This document shows positions 20,417 to 32,622 of a DNA stretch of 64,000 bases, piece by piece. Numbering within the stretch: the first letter of the stretch is position 1; each line of letters starts with the position of its first letter. A program made the position numbers and the translations under genes. The notes below the pieces were generated by a model that ran no database searches, was not told the DNA's origin, and worked only from the letters and a program-made list of their open reading frames with translations. The DNA is taken from NCBI GenBank assembly GCA_905147135.1, contig LR990052.1, positions 15,562,200 to 15,626,199 of the forward strand. The letters are read 5' to 3'. This stretch comes from Blastobasis lacticolella (lineage: Eukaryota; Arthropoda; Insecta; Lepidoptera; Blastobasidae).

Positions 20417-23410
20417 ATTTGCATTAGTAAGCCAGAAATAAGCGGATGGTAATGCAAATACCAACTATGCGGAAGACAATGCGTCGCGTTCAGTTCTCCG
20501 TTTTGAAACTCAAAATAGGTTAATCTTTACAAGACTGTTTCGTGTCCAGTCTGATAGTTACTAATGTTGCACTAAAGCGTGTTACTGAAATGCTATTGCT
20601 AATAAAACTAAATATTATTAGAAATATACGTTTAAGGTGTGATGAAATTTTAATTGGAAACATGATTGATCAAGAGGAAATTCATTAGTTACTATAAAAT
20701 CGTGTGTAATATTGATTTTGCTCATGTTTGTCCTACATACATTTTGTGGTTCCGGGTAATTTTAGACCGCTAATTTCCTGATGTTCAGCTCGCACCTTTG
20801 GTAATAAATCTCGCGATCATACTTAGATGCGTAGATACACATCATGGAGTAACTAACCGCTTCCGAACACACCCCGTTATGGCGTACAGCTAGTGGGTTA
20901 ATTAATGAATAATGGATGCCCTGTAATATTTCACTGGTTTCTCCAGTGCCAGTGGGTGTAGGCATGTACCACCGATGAGCAATCGAGGAAGCGCTGATTT
21001 GCGATTTAGATCTATGTGACTTACGAGCCATAAACTTGTCAACAGGAAAAGGTGGTGCCGCTCTAAATCAACCCGACGTGTGTGCAGCAATTACTATCTA
21101 TCAACTTTTACATAGTCGCAAACGCGCGCGGAATGCAGCCGATGCGGTTTGGACTTTGGAAAAGGAATTTTCTCCCTTTTCCCGTAACTAATGCAATCAA
21201 GGAAAAAACCTCAATGTCTATTTTATTAATTGGTTAGCACTAACCGATAGTCGTTTTCTAGAGATCTTAGTCTCTATTGCCACTGGGTACAGGTTGTACC
21301 GTGTAGAGATAAAGTGTGGCGTAAATTAGTTTCTGCCTTGGCTACTGTTCGACGTAATTCATTAACCGGTGGCTTATTCGTCTTCCACGAGGCGGGTGCA
21401 GGCAGCGACACCTTTCGCCGCGCGACCACGAATAAGGACAGGGCCAGCCAGCTGTACTTTTTTCAAACTAACCATAAAAGAGCGTGCGCGCTTCACCTGC
21501 GTCGTCAGTTTTTGTCAGGGCTAGTAAGATCGTAACTTCGCGATATACGAGAAGGGTATCAAAAAACGACGGCAAAAACGAAAGTAACATTAGGAGGCCG
21601 TAAACTTAACTTACACTTTCACGTAACAAGCATTGACAAGTGAGCTTTTTACATTGAGTGACTGCATCAACAAAAGAAAGTTAAGAAGTATGTTTGTAGT
21701 CTTACACAAATGGACATGACAAATGTGATAAACACACTTTACGCCTGAATGGAGTGCGTTACTATAAGCGTGGTGAGAAAGATAACAAGTGACAATAACT
21801 CGCGCAAACAGTGTGTGTGCTCGCGGCGGGCGCTAATCGCCGGCTCTCGTGCGCCCGCGCAGGCGCGGTCGATGATCTATCATCCTGTTTATTACTTTAA
21901 GCTTAACCTTGAGATGTATGAGTAAAACAAACCAGCGATTCCCCGCTCTTATTATCAATAGCGTGTAAACAGACAGATATTGTTTATGCATGCTACAAAG
22001 TAGAATAAACGTCACCGCCATTAAACACCTTATAAGTCACAGCTTCAAAGAATAGCTTGTTTTACGTGCTCCATAGTTCGCCGATAAAGGAACGGGGGTA
22101 AAGCATTAACCGGGCAACCTTCTCAGAAGTGGTTTAGATGCGTTTAACACACATTCCTGGGTTAGAGGGGCTGCAGTGGATCATTATATCAAAGTGCAGG
22201 GATAATGTTATGATTAAGTTCACCGTTACCTCGCTCAGGTGACTGAGACTTAAATGTCACGACACTTAAGAATATCTAGTTCATGAGACAAGGTAATTAT
22301 AGACATTAGATACGTTTTCATGCCTTTTAAAAGCACGTGATCATTAAATAGTAAATACACTTTGAAGAAACAAGTCTGGGACAGATAAATAAATGGTCTG
22401 ATTGTGCATTGTCACAAATAACCCAATGTTGTTTATAAACTACCTATACATAGATTTTGTACGCTACTTATTCAAAACAATTTTATTGAGAATATTCGTT
22501 ATGCAGCAACATTAGGAAAAACTATACAATGCAGTTTTCCTCGTGTGGTCACGTCCATTGGAATTCTATTTTAAAAACATCCTCTGCAACTTTTATGGTG
22601 ATCCATCTTTCCTTTTGGGAGTCCTCTGCTGAACGACATTCCGAGAAGCTCTGCCAGTCTGCCAATTACGTTGGGGAACAGAACAGTAGCGCTTTTTATC
22701 CCACCGCAACCGTTATTCAATGAGTTCGACAATCGTGGGACATAAGAACCTGTCCATTCTTCCAAGTATGGAGAATCAGGTTCCGATTTTCTAGCCTCGC
22801 ACACGTATCCATTTTTTTTACGAGACGCCCTACGTTCTCTTGACGGTTTGGTGTCAATGCAACAATAAAATTTTACGTACATTTATTCATAAGGGACTCA
22901 TACCAAGTTTATTAAATCTTCGTATAAATTGTCTCCGGTAGACCTTTTACCGATACTTGACCCCATAACCAATATTTTGTTAACAAAAACAAACGAGACA
23001 AAAATATTGTAAGTATTACGATAAATGGAAATAATTAATTAAAGAATCGCTTCGTAAATAATGAAATAAAAGTTGGTTTTGCCAATACTGAACTGACTCA
23101 AGGCTGTTCACAGATTAAACTTTAGTTCTAGAATTAGGATCCGAAAGTGAAACTAAATCCATATCTAATTAGGTCTATTAGTCAGACGCGATTGTATAGG
23201 TCACCCAGAGACTAGTCTGCTTAGATTTCTCGCTTCACTTCTTGGTGACATGACATGAATAATTAAGTTAGCATTATTTCGGTAGTCATTGTTCGACAAT
23301 GTTGACCGCCTGACATCAATAAAATATCCTTGTCCATGTTCGCTGTGATACACCATTCATTTTCTAATTTGTCACTATATATGACAGATAAAAAGTAATA
23401 ATCTTAATGT
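20417..23410. other. No gene recognised
   Basis: Frames at 21314-21535 (plus, 73 codons) and 22571-22882 (minus, 103 codons) are the longest. The minus one is open in two frames and might be a decayed LINE C-terminus, but no signature confirms it. CG-rich spots lie at 21825-21870. The rest is plain. Confidence 0.5.
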
Positions 23411-23634
23411 AAATATCCCGGTTGTGCACTCGTGCGCAAGGGCCTGGGGTCTGCATAATCCGGGATTTAGCAGATCCCGGATCAGGTAGCTAACGATTTT
23501 TTTCGTCATAAGAGTAGTGTTAGTGTTCAACTAATGTAGATAACAAAGAAAAAGTCATTGGTACGTAGCAGCACTGGTAATTGAACTCGGCACCTTCCGC
23601 TTAGGTACGAGTCCAACCCGCTATCCAGAACGCT
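23411..23634 (-). repeat. Family A SINE with internal deletion
   Basis: The minus strand reads head first: GGATAGCGGGTTGGACTCG (A-box-like TAGCGGGTTGG) and GAGTTCAATTACCAG (decayed B box). It then jumps to the 3' part (CCGGGATCTGC..., GCGCACGAGTGCACAACCGG). The middle of the SINE is missing. Confidence 0.75.
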
Positions 23635-24179
23635 TGTTATGGGTACAGCATATTTATGGAAGAAAAATATTAACAAATACGTTTTAAGATATTGTTGTTG
23701 TGAGAAATTTTATGAGTCCTTAACTCGAGGCAAGGTCATATAGACGTGGACCTATAAGCAAACGTAAAGTAAACCGGTACACGGGAACTAATAATAAACA
23801 CGTAACAATGAGTGCTGGCCTTTTGATGTGTGCGAACGCGTCAGAGTCGCGGCCGCCACTCGTAAAACTAATTTCGGTACATGTAATCGGCAGTACGGTG
23901 CACCGGATTATGAACCACCAGAAAATACTACGGCTCGAAATAGCCTCAGTTTGCCAACTGTCATTCTACAACACAGGCAAAATGTATAATAAAATACCCC
24001 ATTCACGTCCACCGCAAAAAGCCTAAATCGCGAGAAATATTTTGCAAACGCGAAATCTTGGACAAAAAGTGTCGGCAACTCCGCTGCTTTCACCGCGGTC
24101 ATAAACATTTAACTGTCAACAATATTCCGTCAGGTTGAACACGCGACGTGATTCCAATCCGCAAATACGTCTCGGTATG
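23635..24179. other. No gene recognised
   Basis: Small frames on both strands at 23808-24108 only. The 16-bp ATGGGTACAGCATATT near 23638 recurs near 28959. Nothing further is supported. Confidence 0.5.
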
Positions 24180-24630
24180 TCCCGGTCGCGATGTAAAACT
24201 GGGTAGCACCTTGGCATCTGTGAGGTCCTGGCGGGAGGCCAAGCGGCAATTGAATGAGTGACGATTCGCGCCGATCAAAAACCTGGGGTAGACGGTCACG
24301 TTCGATCTATTTCTGTGAGGTCGGACTTTCTGAAGTGCCTGAGTCAGCTTCGGCTGCGGCAGCACTTGAGTCAGAGCCCATTGATGTGCAGGAAATCTGT
24401 TTACGATAAAGAAGGGGCCGGGGCTCGGCAAATATTTTAGTGTAAGTGAGACGTTTGTAAGCAAATAGGCGTAAATAGAGACGGCTGTTAGGCCTGAAGG
24501 AGGCTCCTGTTCGGGAGTGTGTCAAACGTGAGTGGGGAAGCAAAGAGCCGTTGTGCCGGTCACGTACGCGGCGCGCTGTCTGTCCGATGGCGCGCTTGGG
24601 TTCAGGAGTTATCGTATCACCCATATCTTA
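24180..24630. promoter_or_regulatory. CpG-rich patch with two splice-donor-like motifs
   Basis: The region is rich in CG and open in several frames on both strands. On the plus strand two good donor matches occur: AGTGTAAGTGAG (GT at 24442) and CAAACGTGAGTGG (GT at 24528). CpG-rich DNA with donors but no dependable ORF is what a 5' non-coding exon or promoter looks like in insects. On the minus strand the frame 24307-24624 ends in a Ser/Ala/Glu-rich tail. Both readings are tentative. No TATA box or initiator was identified. Confidence 0.3.
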
Positions 24631-24744
24631 TGGACAATTATCTCTTCATTCCTCTTGAGATTCTGCGCGTGTTGTGTGTCACAAGTTTGGAGCAAGTAGC
24701 GGCTATAGTTAATTGGTCTAAGTAAAGTGATCATATTGCAAAAC

Positions 24745-24750
24745 TTTATT
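24745..24750 (-). terminator. AATAAA polyadenylation signal
   Basis: On the minus strand the candidate terminal exon ends TTT TAA ATAAAG, so AATAAA overlaps the stop codon. Placement right at the stop is closer than usual, and the motif is common in AT-rich DNA, so the support is modest. Confidence 0.3.
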
Positions 24751-25051
24751 TAAAACATTGAATTCATGTAGAAACAGATGTTTCCAATAGACCAATAAGG
24801 AAAACAGCCACATATAGATATAGAGGCAATAACTAAAGAAAGGAATAACAGCAATGCTGCACTTGCCAAAAAGTCATATACACTCATCAAATCGACGAAG
24901 ATAATCGCGTTTGTATAGCAATTAACGGGCTTGTACAAGCCAACAACGACAAATGATAAGCCCATTATCCATAACAATACCCTTGAAAAGTACCAGATAA
25001 CAACCAAGTTCGTAATAAGCACTGGTGCCGTACGCAACCTTGATAAGGTAC
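24750..25051 (-). CDS. Candidate terminal exon of a multi-pass membrane protein
   Basis: On the minus strand a T-rich tract ending TTTTTTGTAG (a good 3' splice site) is followed from 25051 by about 100 open codons to a TAA at 24750-24752. There are two strongly hydrophobic segments, roughly residues 8-35 (it includes VLITNLVVIWYF and LLWIMGLSFVVVGLY) and residues 47-75 (it includes FLASAALLLFLSLVIASISI). A short Cys/Trp-containing C-terminus follows. The exon would enter in the frame that uses its first two bases to finish a codon. The start is a splice boundary, not an ATG. Codon use does not show the low-complexity AT bias of neighbouring chance frames. Further hydrophobic minus-strand frames lie upstream (25332-25547, 25580-25804), but I could not join them by splice phase. 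No family was recognised. A decayed gene is possible. Confidence 0.35.
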
Positions 25052-26219
25052 CTACAAAAAATGATTTATTGTGTTTAACAATGGAAAACTACGCGGTTCT
25101 TTTTTTCTAAACCGTGAAAAATTTGTGTAATGATATTATTGTGTCGCTCGAGACTGCATATGCTACTAGATATAAAGTTTTTCTTTATTCGATTTATGTT
25201 TACGTCCTTATGAAAACAGACTGTGTAAATTATCGTTAAATTAAAGAAGCAGGTAGATAAGCTAAAACCAAGGGAACTACCTATCCAGACGACATACTAA
25301 ATACATTTCCAAAAATCCCTATAAGTAGATATTACGGAGACAGAAGGAGAAACTCTCCATACACAAACAATAATATTAAAATGATAATAAGGACATTTAA
25401 ATCACCAATGATGTCATACAATAAACATGCACAATATTTGCCTATTAGCGTTCGATTACATGTTAATGTTTTAATAGAAGCATTAAATAGCCGGGTGTTG
25501 GTGTCGGGTGATGAGCCCATGCACACAAACAAAACTGTATGAATCATGAGCTTGTCTCAAGACGAACACGTCAATTACGCTACACTGCAAACAATAGACC
25601 GTGAAGCGCAATAACGATACAGTTATTGGCACTGAAGATACTACTGACGATGAAAAGAAAGCAAATCCATTTGGAGCAAAAAGTGTGCATTATCAACGAG
25701 AAATGTATTGTGCAATAAATATAACTGCTAATCTGCACGAACTGAAACCTAATATTAAAAATATACGTCACACGTGCTGATAAAGCCGAATGGTAGGTAA
25801 ACATAAATGGCGAGTTTTATTTAAAATTGCGACAGGCGGAACATTTACCGATAAGAACACATTTCAGTCATTACCGTAGGTTTGAGTTAGACCGTTAAAA
25901 TATTGTGGTGAATCGTGAATATGCAGCACCATAAGCAGTGTCCACAAATCCCCTCACCTTAGCACTGGAAATGTTGGCGTTCATCCAATTGCAGATGCGG
26001 ACGCCCTGGCTGTCGCCGAAATTCGTTGTCGAACACTTTACAACACGGGAGTTTATACAACTCTGAATGCGACTCCAATAGCACAGTCAAAAACAGCACC
26101 AAAATAACTAAGCACGCCTCACAACATCTGAACATTCAGTTTAGAACGGAACGGTTATTCGGGTAGCACTTTGACAAAATATCGAACCAATAATGGTCTT
26201 TCACATCACGTCAAATATT
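25052..26219. other. Possible upstream exons on the minus strand, not resolved
   Basis: Minus frames at 25332-25547 (hydrophobic C-terminal half, ends LLFVYGEFLLLSP) and 25580-25804 (an internal ATG followed by a signal-peptide-like stretch) precede the candidate exon at 24750-25051. A 3' splice-like TCTATTGTTTGCAG lies at about 25587-25600 (minus). Phases do not fit a single transcript that I can define. Confidence 0.3.
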
Positions 26220-26610
26220 TGCGTAGTCACAGGTGCACGGGTGTCGTAAACAGTGCGGTGTCGTCGGCGACGACGCGCGCGCTTTCGTCGGGAAACCGCG
26301 AATGACAGCGGGCTCGGCGCGGCGACGTAGGGCTCCCCTCCACGTCCGCTGCACGCACGCGGTACGGCGAGACTGCCGCGCCGGCCCGCGCCGCCGCCGC
26401 CGGCCATGGCGCTCCCGGCGCCGCCGCCACCCCAACCCCACCGACGGCATCCGAACCAACATTTTTTACCCCCAACAAAAAAGGAGATGCATCGCAACTC
26501 ACCGCGTCTCCGAAGCATCATCCACGGGCCCGTGGAATCCGACCACTTTTTGCAGCATCACAGTAATTATTCACGCCTTTTACGGCTCCCTGAATTAACG
26601 CGCGCGTAAA
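26220..26610. promoter_or_regulatory. CpG-island-like block, possible first exon
   Basis: This is the most CpG-dense block in the window. It contains runs of GCCGCC and CGCGCG, with up to three frames open on each strand purely because AT-rich stop codons are rare. On the minus strand a strong donor, GACGCG followed by GTGAGTTGCG (GT at 26501-26502), lies just after an ATGATG. A first exon with a short coding start is therefore conceivable. The palindrome TCCACGGGCCCGTGGA is at 26521-26536 in the same putative exon. The function is inferred from base composition and one splice motif. Confidence 0.35.
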
Positions 26611-29600
26611 TAGTAATCGTCTCGGTTGTTTCTCGTGAGAATGTCGAGGAGTTGAAATGTAAATTGAATAATTCAACGACGAAAATTGTTCAATATAATA
26701 AATACTGAATTTATACTATTGACAACATGACAGCATTTCTTGGGAAACTATTTAAAGTTAATGTTTTCTTCGTCTTTAAACACGAATCTGTAAGTCTGTT
26801 TTCTAAAGAGTTGTAATGTTTGTTGATATTACCAGCAATAGCAATTACGTCTCTACTATTGTTAGGTTCTATATTGAATTTTCTCTATCGACACAAGCCT
26901 TAGACATAGCTGTACCACAAATTGCCTATTCAAGGCGTAAAAGTGTGCCACGTCCTGAAGGCTGTTTAATGGGTGGGTAATGACAGGTCGACAGTGTTCC
27001 GCTAGGCGCTAGGATCGGATCACGTACTCTTTAACCACCGGCTGGACATTCATGGGTTTAGCCCTACTCCCCCTGCGGGGTCCCTCAATTCCTCCAAATG
27101 CGGGAAGCGGGGAGGACCCTGTATAGCAGACCCAACGGTATAATGTCTGCGACGATATGCACCTGCGTCATTTGAATAATTGTCGTGATACCTCGAACTT
27201 GATTTAGAATTAGGAGAAATGTTTTAGTTTTTGATTGTTTATATATATTGATGGGAATACCTACTAATACGCGGTAAACTTAGAAGTACTAAAATTAATA
27301 CAGAAATTCATTAAGCTGGGAAGTACTAGTAATGTACACCTCAGCAGTTAAAAACCAAGATTTGAAAGTTAGTTAAACACAAATGACAACGACGAGATTT
27401 ACAGCCCGATAAATACTCGTATATGTATTCACTTAATTTCAAGAAGTCCATAAAAGAAAAAGTCAACCCAGCAAGCTGCAATAACCGTAGTTATGCGCAA
27501 TGTCAGAGACACGGCCGGCACCGATGGACCGATAACCACATAGAGATGTAAGAAAGCTGATACAATTACACAGGCATCTAGAGGACCGGGTAACATCATT
27601 GTGGTTATTAATCATGTATTATCCGACGCGGTATCGGAGCCGCCGTTCCTATTGATGTAGGAAGGTTAACACTGTCATCTGTAAATAGTCGGTTGCTCGT
27701 GGCTCTTGATGTGCATCGGTCAGAATTCGATTCGCGTGGAGCATTCCGCCTCGTTACAGTTTCCTGGTTTCCCGCGTGTGTGTTATTGCTTTATTAATGC
27801 ATGAGAAGTTTGGAATGCTCTTTAATCTCGCTCGCTTGCGGCCGTGATTTCTGGCCTATTGTTTTTGTCAATACACCAGACGACTAAAGCCCAATGAGGC
27901 GTGACACTTTCTCACGTGCGACGTGTTGCGTACGGGTGACTTGGCCCAACGATCACGGGGATAATAATAGGCTCAAAATTATTCCTAAACCTAATTGTAT
28001 TTATTGAATGTAATCCACAAAGAGTGACGCAGATAAGAATTCGTTAATTTTAATGACATTCTTGTCGCTACCGCGACAAGCTATTAAAATAAAGATTTTG
28101 TATCAAGATAACTAGGCTCTGACAGCATAAAAACAGAATTGAAAAAACTTTAATTAATTATTAAATGGATCGTTAAGAGCTTCCGCTGAGTATGAAGAGA
28201 TTATCGATTTTGAATCGATTAGACACGGCAGGAGCACCATCATCTATTAAGGGCTTATTAATTTCTGAGATGGGAGTATGAAGATTAAGTTATTTAGTTC
28301 TCAGGGATTAGATAGGTAGGTACAAAAGAAGCTTCTGAATAATCATGTTTGTTATTCCAAACGAGATTTTTTATGAAGAAGTAATAAAAGAGGACCATAA
28401 AAAGATGATCAAGTCTTGCGATCTCAGATTTTGGATTGGTTTTATATGTGTAGATTGATGATATCAATAACGTAATGCTAATACGCGAACATATACGTGC
28501 CATTAAAACAAACCAGTTGTTTTATGTCCCCACCTTGTTACGTTTCGTTTGGAAAATTTTGTTTTGCTCTATTGTGTCTAAATTGCTACTTGACAAACAT
28601 TCTAACGTTTATTTTTATATAAATTCCCATATGGAAAAATACAGGTTTGATGATAATTATCTATCAAAGAAATATCAAATTATGAGTTTCACCTTTGTAC
28701 ATCTCCGTTATCTGTTATACATGTAAAACATAATAAGTTATGTATGATCTGTTAATTCTGACTTGTCTTATTTGGTGAACAAACAATGCCCAAAATCACG
28801 ACTTGCCGTATCAATCACGCTACGTATATTGTATATAGATGTCGAGAATTATACAAGAAACCCATCAAATGTGAATTTCAACGAATACTGCTGCACATGA
28901 TCCATTTAAATACATAATTTCCTTAACCAAATAAGACAAGTCAGTTTGGACAGATTATATGGGTACAGCATATTAAATTGTTATGACTATGTACCTATGT
29001 ATATACAATAAAGATATAAAGTAAACGAATATCGAACCTAAACAACAAATTGTCACAAAAACTCGCAAATAATTATGCAGTAACAAAACAATATGGGTCT
29101 GGACATCATTACTTAGCGGCGCGGGTTCGAGTCCCGTGTCGTTGTCGGTCGCGTCTTAGTCGGCGATAAATCGTACGACTCACCACAATGGGTGGAGAAA
29201 GTAAAGGGAGTTATTGGCTGGTTAATAAGAATATGAGTCTGTGAAACTTGAAATAAATGATATTTAATTTTTAATTTAATTTAATTGTCAGCGCCCCCGC
29301 GATATTACCGCCAAGATGATCATCATCTTCTGTTAACGCGGTGCCCATACATTACAAATAAAAGCCTTTTTTTAAATATAATAAATACGGAATATTCCCG
29401 CTTTTCCTATTGAAATATTAATCTACCCACATTTGTCAGGCGGGACAACGGAAGCGCCGCATCACCTCGGCACGCCGTTAAGCGTCCAATTAGCAACGTG
29501 CGCGTACGCAGGTTGGCAGTGCGCTTCGGCGAGCATTCGATCACGGAAACAGTTATATTCCTACTCGATATCTACCCTAAGTGAATTATTAAAAAAAAAA

Positions 29601-29811
29601 AAATAGATTAGACAGACTGTTTGACTTACCTAATGTGATCAAAGACATGATTGTGTCCACTGCGGACTTTATTTTTTCTTTAGATTTTAATTTGTATATC
29701 TGAACTAACTAAAACTGTAGGATAGTACCTACTTTCTTTTATTCTAGGGCTTCGAATTGCACGGCCAAACATAGACTTTTATTAATAATTAGAAATTATT
29801 AGATAAAGTTC
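26611..29811. other. AT-rich stretch, no gene recognised
   Basis: A stem with inner arms CTTGTCGC / GCGACAAG (28061-28068 and 28073-28080) extends outward to ATTTTAAT / ATTAAAAT, giving an imperfect hairpin at 28047-28090. A lone B-box-like GGGTTCGAGTCCCG near 29126 lacks a tRNA fold. GC-richer spots lie at 27055-27120 and 29440-29545. No coding evidence was seen. Confidence 0.5.
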
Positions 29812-29942
29812 TACGCCGTGTCTGTCTGTCTGTCTGTTCGCGATAAACTCAGTCAAAACATAACTACTGTACGGATTTTCATGTGGTTTTCACCAATACA
29901 CAGTGTGTAATGAGGAAGGTTTAGGAATTAGGTAGTAAGCTA
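29812..29942 (+). repeat. Family F fragment
   Basis: It has CTGTCTGTCTGTCTGTTCGC, CGATAAACTCAGTCAAAAC, ACGGATTTTCATGTGGTTTT and CACCAATA, then GAGGAAGGTTTAGG. It is the plus-strand counterpart of the fragment at 7788-7880. The CTAG end is missing. Confidence 0.55.
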
Positions 29943-30640
29943 GTAAGCTCATAAATATTGTACATAAACCTAATTACATTTGGATCAAGCAAAAATGCAC
30001 CGAATCCCAGCTCTAAATCGGGTAGGCATTTCACCGACTAGGTACTTAATTGATATTTGTATTGACTAGATACTCACTATTAAAAGGTGAAAAGTGCAAG
30101 CCAACCCAATAGATACCAGCTTGCGGGAAGTGGCGCATCTGACCTTATAGAATTATAAGGTTAATTTCAAATACATGACTAATTTATTACAGCAATCAAA
30201 AGGAGTTAATGACTCGCTACGATCGGTTTCACGCGCTATAAAATTATTCAATCTATTTATTGGCGGCATAAAGAAATTGATGGTCTCAAACAAAGAAAGT
30301 GTTTGCAAATGGTGTCCCAATTTAAATGTATCCAAAGTGTTTTTAACACGTGTATACATATTTTGTTGCTTCCTTTGACTTACTCATAAGTCACAGTTAT
30401 TTCTTTGAGAAAAATATACGCCAATATCTACGTCCGACTTACGTCGTTGGCTTGGCCGCAAACGCTGTAAAACTAAAGAACTACCTAGACACCTGGAGTA
30501 AAATCAAAATATTTATTAATGCTTTTGTCAATGTTGCCCTATAAATGATAAACTCCGCCTAGACTAGATGCGGTACTTAAAAGGCTTCACTGACTTAATC
30601 ATAATCCTTAGTCAACTAAAAACATCCTAATCACCAAAGA
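29943..30640. other. No gene recognised
   Basis: Frames of 64-68 codons overlap on both strands at 30153-30544 and show no family or motif. Confidence 0.5.
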
Positions 30641-30935
30641 ACTATCTAACCCACTGTGTGTGGCGAGACTCTCTTCTCGCGTAAAATACGCAAGCCTAAT
30701 GAAGGCGTGAACTCCGCGAGTACATTAGCGTGCCCGGGTGTTAAATCAGCTGCGCCGTGCCTCACGACCGATTCTGATCACGTCTCGCTGCGCCCGCGCA
30801 ACCTGCCGCCAAATGGCAATATTTTATTTGGCCAAACGAGGAAACGTCTGGCCCCAATAACTTTACTAAGACACCACGCAGTCAGCAGTAAACATTGTTG
30901 GCACTGCTGGCTAAGAGCGAAATGTAGATAGCGCT
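30641..30935. other. GC-rich unassigned block, open on both strands
   Basis: A plus frame of about 90 codons (30656-30931) and a minus frame of 96 codons (30778-31068) overlap. The DNA is clearly GC-richer than its surroundings, with CCGCGAG, GCCCGGG and CTGCGCCCGCGC motifs. A similarly composed block occurs at 63240-63420, but I see no extended alignment between them. It could be a repeat remnant or a regulatory patch. The protein reading is not recognised. Confidence 0.35.
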
Positions 30936-32329
30936 GTTGAACTGGACCTTTCGCAGCTTTGTTTCTGATTTCTATTGAGAAAGATTTAGTCGTTATAATC
31001 TTAAAGGTTCGTGTGTTAGTCAGAAATACTTGTAAAGAGCCAATGAACACCCTGATTCGCTTGTTCACTATGTCTTAGAAGAGACATTTGTAATAAAAGT
31101 TAAAAAAAATGATTATTTTAAAATCTTTATATATTGTATCAGTTTATTACGTATTACCTTTACCACTCTAAGAGACATAGCTTAGCATAGGCCTTCGATA
31201 CCTGCGCCGCCCCATCGGGCAATGATGAGTAGTCCTGAAAGACTTGCGCGAACTCTAGGCAAGCTATTAGGAACAAATTGCGCAGGATATGGTGAACTTG
31301 CAAATTCTGTGACAAAGGCAAATAGCAAAGTCAAACCTTTAGGAACTACATCGGTTCGATATCAAAAGCTGACATGAAACCACAGGTAAAGGCAAGCTGT
31401 AAAAATCGAAAGTATTTTCTCTAGGAACTGTATTCGTTGAAAAGCAAATACAGCAATAAGCCTCAATGATCAGTACACCATACATACCACCACCGCAGTC
31501 GTAAGGTAACCGCTGTGGAGAAAACGTGACAGACGCAATACACCGTGAGAACTAGTGCTTGCTTATTTGACGTGTGATGGCCTTCAAACGTATTCGGGAC
31601 GAGACGAGACTGCTCTTAGATATAATATCTGATGGTAACTACATTTATAACCTAAATTGTTTTGTTTATCATTAGGTATTTACATACCTTTGTACTACCT
31701 ACTTAGGTTGTTTACCACTATCTATATACCTACTACTACTGGTTGTATTGCTAAGACTAGTATTTACCTTCTCTTGCACGTAGCACAATTTTGACAAAAC
31801 TATCTTGAAACAATCTTGACTTGTACTATTTTTCTAGATTTTTTTCCACGATTATGTATTTGAAATTAAAATGTAGCTATAAAACATTTCAACCAAAACA
31901 AAGCCATAAAATTGGAAAACGAAGATATACAATAAAAAACACAATGAAAGAAAAAATAACTCTTCCAGACATAAAATTACTTCATAAATCGTCTGCGTTG
32001 GGTAAGGTCGGGAGAAAATGCTCACTTTCGATCGGACATGATTGAAACTAATTGCCTCGGTTTGACGTGCGCCTACGCAGAGACGATGGCTTCTCGACAA
32101 CGGTAACTTTTCGGATAAAGTAAGAAACAATTCGTATTATGCATAATAAATAGCAATTCACAAGTAAGCGTCATTGAATCGAAATAAAACAGGATCGTTG
32201 CAAAATGGAATAAAGAATTTCCCAAAAAAAATGCATTTGAGTCAGTCATCTAACAAATATACATATGTAATCACGTAAAATAGGGACACAAGAATTTTAT
32301 AATTGATGGTAAAAAACTGCTGTATAAAA
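30936..32329. other. No gene recognised
   Basis: AT-rich, with several TAGGTA/TACCTA motifs around 31660-31735 that are common in moth genomes. Frames at 31821-32130 are open on both strands and lysine-rich or leucine-rich by composition alone. Confidence 0.5.
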
Positions 32330-32621
32330 GCAAGGCCGACCGACCGACCGTTCATCCTCCCATCTTGGAGTCAAATTGGTCGCGGACTGTGCGGTTCCAA
32401 AGGAACTTTCTCCCACGCACACTATGATTGTGGAACTACCTGGAGATGTATTCCCTGGAGAGTACAACATGAAGTTCTTAAATAAATGGATGATAAGGTT
32501 TTTACGGGGTCGGCAACGCGTGGGTGATGCCCCTGGTATTGCAAACGTCCATTGGTTGCGGTGACTGCTCACCATTAGGTAAGCCGTAAGCTTGTTTGCC
32601 ACCTTTGTGGTATAAAAAAAA
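32330..32621 (+). pseudogene. Family E LINE C-terminal ORF relic plus 3' tail
   Basis: This copy shows that the E tail belongs to a LINE. In the frame 32376-32564 it encodes VPKELSPTHTMIVELPGDVF, then PGEYNMKFLNKWM and LRGRQRVGDAPGIANVHWLR, and a stop. I recognise this as the C-terminus of a lepidopteran non-LTR retrotransposon protein. The 3' part of the reading frame is the GGCAACGC tail itself, ending with TGTTTGCCACC and a poly(A) run at 32614-32622. Nothing of the reverse transcriptase or endonuclease domain is present, so it is a 5'-truncated dead copy. Confidence 0.8.
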
Positions 32622-32622
32622 A

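Noticed and set aside
22571..22882. 103-codon minus frame as a LINE C-terminus
   Set aside because: The composition is suggestive, but no conserved LINE block such as KKRWLD, EDRAKW or GRQRVGDAP is present.
24307..24624. Ser/Ala/Glu-rich minus-strand protein
   Set aside because: The CpG-rich block is open in several frames at once, so this reading cannot be separated from base composition.
23638..28974. Shared ATGGGTACAGCATATT at 23638 and 28959 as a repeat family
   Set aside because: The match is limited to about 16 bp and flanks do not align. It may be chance or a fragment.
29105..29165. B-box-like GGGTTCGAGTCCCG as a tRNA or SINE
   Set aside because: No A box at the right distance, no tRNA fold, and no homology to the A or B SINE bodies.
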